64,000 nucleotides of DNA, taken from the NCBI GenBank assembly GCA_037975125.1, contig CM075860.1, positions 45,171,673 to 45,235,672 of the forward strand, read 5' to 3'. How positions within the stretch are numbered: the stretch's first letter is position 1; each line of letters begins with the position of its first letter. The position numbers and the translations under genes were made by a program. Below the pieces are notes generated by a model. The model was not told the DNA's origin, searched no databases, and worked only from the letters and a program-made list of their open reading frames with translations. Positions 61,904 through 64,000 of this stretch are shown here, one piece after another. The DNA is from Latrodectus hesperus (taxonomy: Eukaryota > Arthropoda > Arachnida > Araneae > Theridiidae).

Positions 61904-62188
61904 CTAATACTTCTAGGATGGTTGTGTACTGTGCTGTGTTGCCTCGCGCATTTACTTGACAAGTGTAGTTCCCCGAGTCTTCTTCGGACAAAGGACCTAT
62001 AACCAGGGTGGAGAGATCGGGATAAGACCTGATGTCCACGTTGGAGCCCTTGGTCAGCGTTTTTCCGTTGCGAAGCCAATGGAATTCCACTTTTTCTTCT
62101 GTATTTGGCGTGCACGCGACACTGACTCGATCCCCGACAACCGAGGGACCTGGAAACGAAAAGGGTTGGACTTTCAAGGATTCTCCCC
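61904..62188 (-). CDS. Cassette 7 exon A, complete Ig1 domain
   Basis: 285 bp, phase 1/1; acceptor TCACAG, donor GTACGG. GESLKVQPFSFPGPSVVGDR, SVACTPNTE, VEFHWLRNGKTL, LSEEDSGNYTC, end LEVLG. Closest to cassette 4 exon A. Confidence 0.94.
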
Positions 62189-62487
62189 CTGTGAAAAAGA
62201 ATATTGATAAACTGAAAAGGCTTCCAAATAAAAAAATTTACTAATCAAAAACATTTGCAAGGATATAAGGTACATATATAAGAATTATTGTGATGGTAGA
62301 AGAATATTAACGATAAAAGTGTATGATGCCAAGTGTTATGCATCTGTATATGAGCTGTTGAAAAACAAACAAACTTAAACTAAGAAAGTGTGTAAAAAAA
62401 TTGCGAGTAAGTGCAATACAAAATTTGATTTGTAAAAATGCTGAGATCATAGACAAAGAAATACAGCAATATAAATAAACGTATTTC

Positions 62488-62532
62488 TTTAAAATATTTC
62501 TAAAGTAAATCTTACTTTAGAAATATTTTAAA
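62488..62532. repeat. 21-bp perfect hairpin, 3-nt loop
   Basis: TTTAAAATATTTCTAAAGTAA, then ATC, then its exact reverse complement. Confidence 0.85.
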
Positions 62533-63224
62533 AACAATATTTCTAAACTTTTCTTAAATTTATATTTAACATGGTTTTTTATCTATCTTATCAGATTTCT
62601 TTCGCCTTTCAATCTTATATAAATTTAAAAACGTAAATTATAAAATTAGAGAAATTAATTTAAATATATAAGATAGACGATTAGTATGGAAATCAACTAT
62701 AACTTTGGAAACGGACTTCAGTTTATGACTTTGGATGATTTGCTACTTCTGTTTTTATATGTGCTTTAACTAACAATAAGTTTATTGCATCTGATTGCAA
62801 AACCAAGGGATTTCAATATTCTCTTAATAAGTGCTAATAATTTATTTACATCCAATAGCAGATCTATAAAATGAAACAAATGCTCACATTAATTTGAATT
62901 CTGATTTTTTAGCCCCGAGACGCAACCTCAGTGAAAAACAAATTTATTAACTTACAACTTTTGAAGAAATATTTTTCATTTCTAAATTAACAAGTAGAAG
63001 GAAACAATTTAAAATGTATTTTGACAAAAATTTGTATACGATATGAGGAGAAAATTATAAACATTATTGTTATTGTTTAGCCGTATTTCATATAACAATA
63101 ATAATAATCGAAACTTAACTGTTTTTGCTTTCTAATAATTACTTGATTTTAATTTCAGAATAAATTTAGATTTAATTTAGTTATTATATGTAAATTTTTG
63201 CATTTGAAGAAGAAAATTTGAAGA

Positions 63225-63259
63225 GCAATTAATTAAATAATACTTATTTAATTAATTGC
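63225..63259. repeat. 16-bp perfect hairpin, 3-nt loop
   Basis: GCAATTAATTAAATAA, TAC, then its exact reverse complement. Confidence 0.85.
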
Positions 63260-63385
63260 ATGTTATGCAATATGTTAAATGCAATATGCAATATAAAAAA
63301 TTAAATGCAATATGTTAAAATCTGTAGATTTTAAGATTTTGAGCAAAAGTAAACTAGCAAACAGTAAAATATATTTCCGTTTTAT

Positions 63386-63517
<132 letters not shown>

Positions 63518-63813
63518 ATATAGTTATAAAATAAATGACATACTTCACACTTAATTCTACATACAGAATGATTTTTAAATTGTTATATTATATTTATACA
63601 ACACATATTTTATTTTACAACGTTGCTCTAAAACTAATTATGGTTTACTATAAGGTCGATATCTTATATAATCTCGATTAATAATATCTTGCATGATGTC
63701 CATTTAGTGTTTTCGCGACATACATAATTCAAAAATGATGCCAAATAATTTTATTCTCATACTATAGATTTTTAAATTTTATAAAGAATAATTTGAAACA
63801 AAGTGTAGCTTAC

Positions 63814-63889
63814 CTTCCAAAAGGCAAATAAAGAGGAGTAAAGCTGTGCCAATCATCACCGTTTTCTTTGGAACATATACTTCGACCAT
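63814..63889 (-). CDS. Cassette 7 exon S, signal peptide
   Basis: 76 bp. MVEVYVPKKTVMIGTALLLF then ICLLEG; AAAATGG start context; phase 1 donor GTAAGC. Confidence 0.85.
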
Positions 63890-64000
63890 TTTCTCTAGGA
63901 AGACTTCGATGAGCTGCGGATTTCTGATATTCTACCAGAAACTTAATATAAGCACAAAGTTATTTTCTAGCAAAGTATACGATAGTTCGTCCGATATTAT

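Overview
The window looks like nuclear DNA of a chelicerate, most likely a spider. It is very AT-rich, with introns of 1-5 kb, (AT)n tracts, tRNA-derived SINEs, LINE remnants, a Tc1-like transposon and a Ty3-type LTR element. The organism is an inference; no marker gene is present.

The main content is on the minus strand: seven consecutive copies of the same four-exon module. Each module has (S) a signal-peptide exon, (A) an exon for one whole Ig domain, (B) a 120-bp exon for the first half of a second Ig domain (Cys, Trp) and (C) an exon for its second half (DEGxYxC). Every junction is phase 1 and every boundary is GT/AG. No module continues into a third Ig, FNIII, membrane or cytoplasmic exon. 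This is the layout described for the shortened Dscam (sDscam-beta type) genes of Chelicerata, where tandem 5' cassettes encoding Ig1-Ig2, each with its own promoter, are spliced to one shared constant region. The constant exons are not here and should lie beyond position 1. I number the cassettes 1 (left, 3'-most) to 7 (right, 5'-most): exons C at 4006, 10003, 18255, 26919, 37896, 46740 and 57335; start codons at 7710, 14999, 24345, 34718, about 44771, 54983 and 63889.

Cassettes 3-7 form a closely related subfamily whose exon C 3' parts are almost identical. Cassettes 1 and 2 are diverged. Cassette 7 has a 1-nt insertion in exon C that breaks the frame, and cassette 5 has lost the family start codon. 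Upstream of the start codons of cassettes 1-6 is a shared promoter signature: a GGCGCT element resembling the CTCF core, an A/T-rich box (a true TATA box in cassette 1) and an ACGCCAT element. Cassettes 3-7 also share a conserved intronic stretch just after the exon C donor.

Mobile DNA sits in introns and spacers: a 16-copy 92-bp tandem repeat (2328-3828), a SINE inside a former palindrome (4849-5145), a degenerate Tc1-like element (27265-28680), LINE fragments (30945-31475, 38498-41000), a small PIF-like MITE (31590-31766), other SINE pieces, and a young LTR element (47076-51218) whose single 903-codon ORF joins Gag directly to integrase, with protease, reverse transcriptase and most of RNase H deleted.
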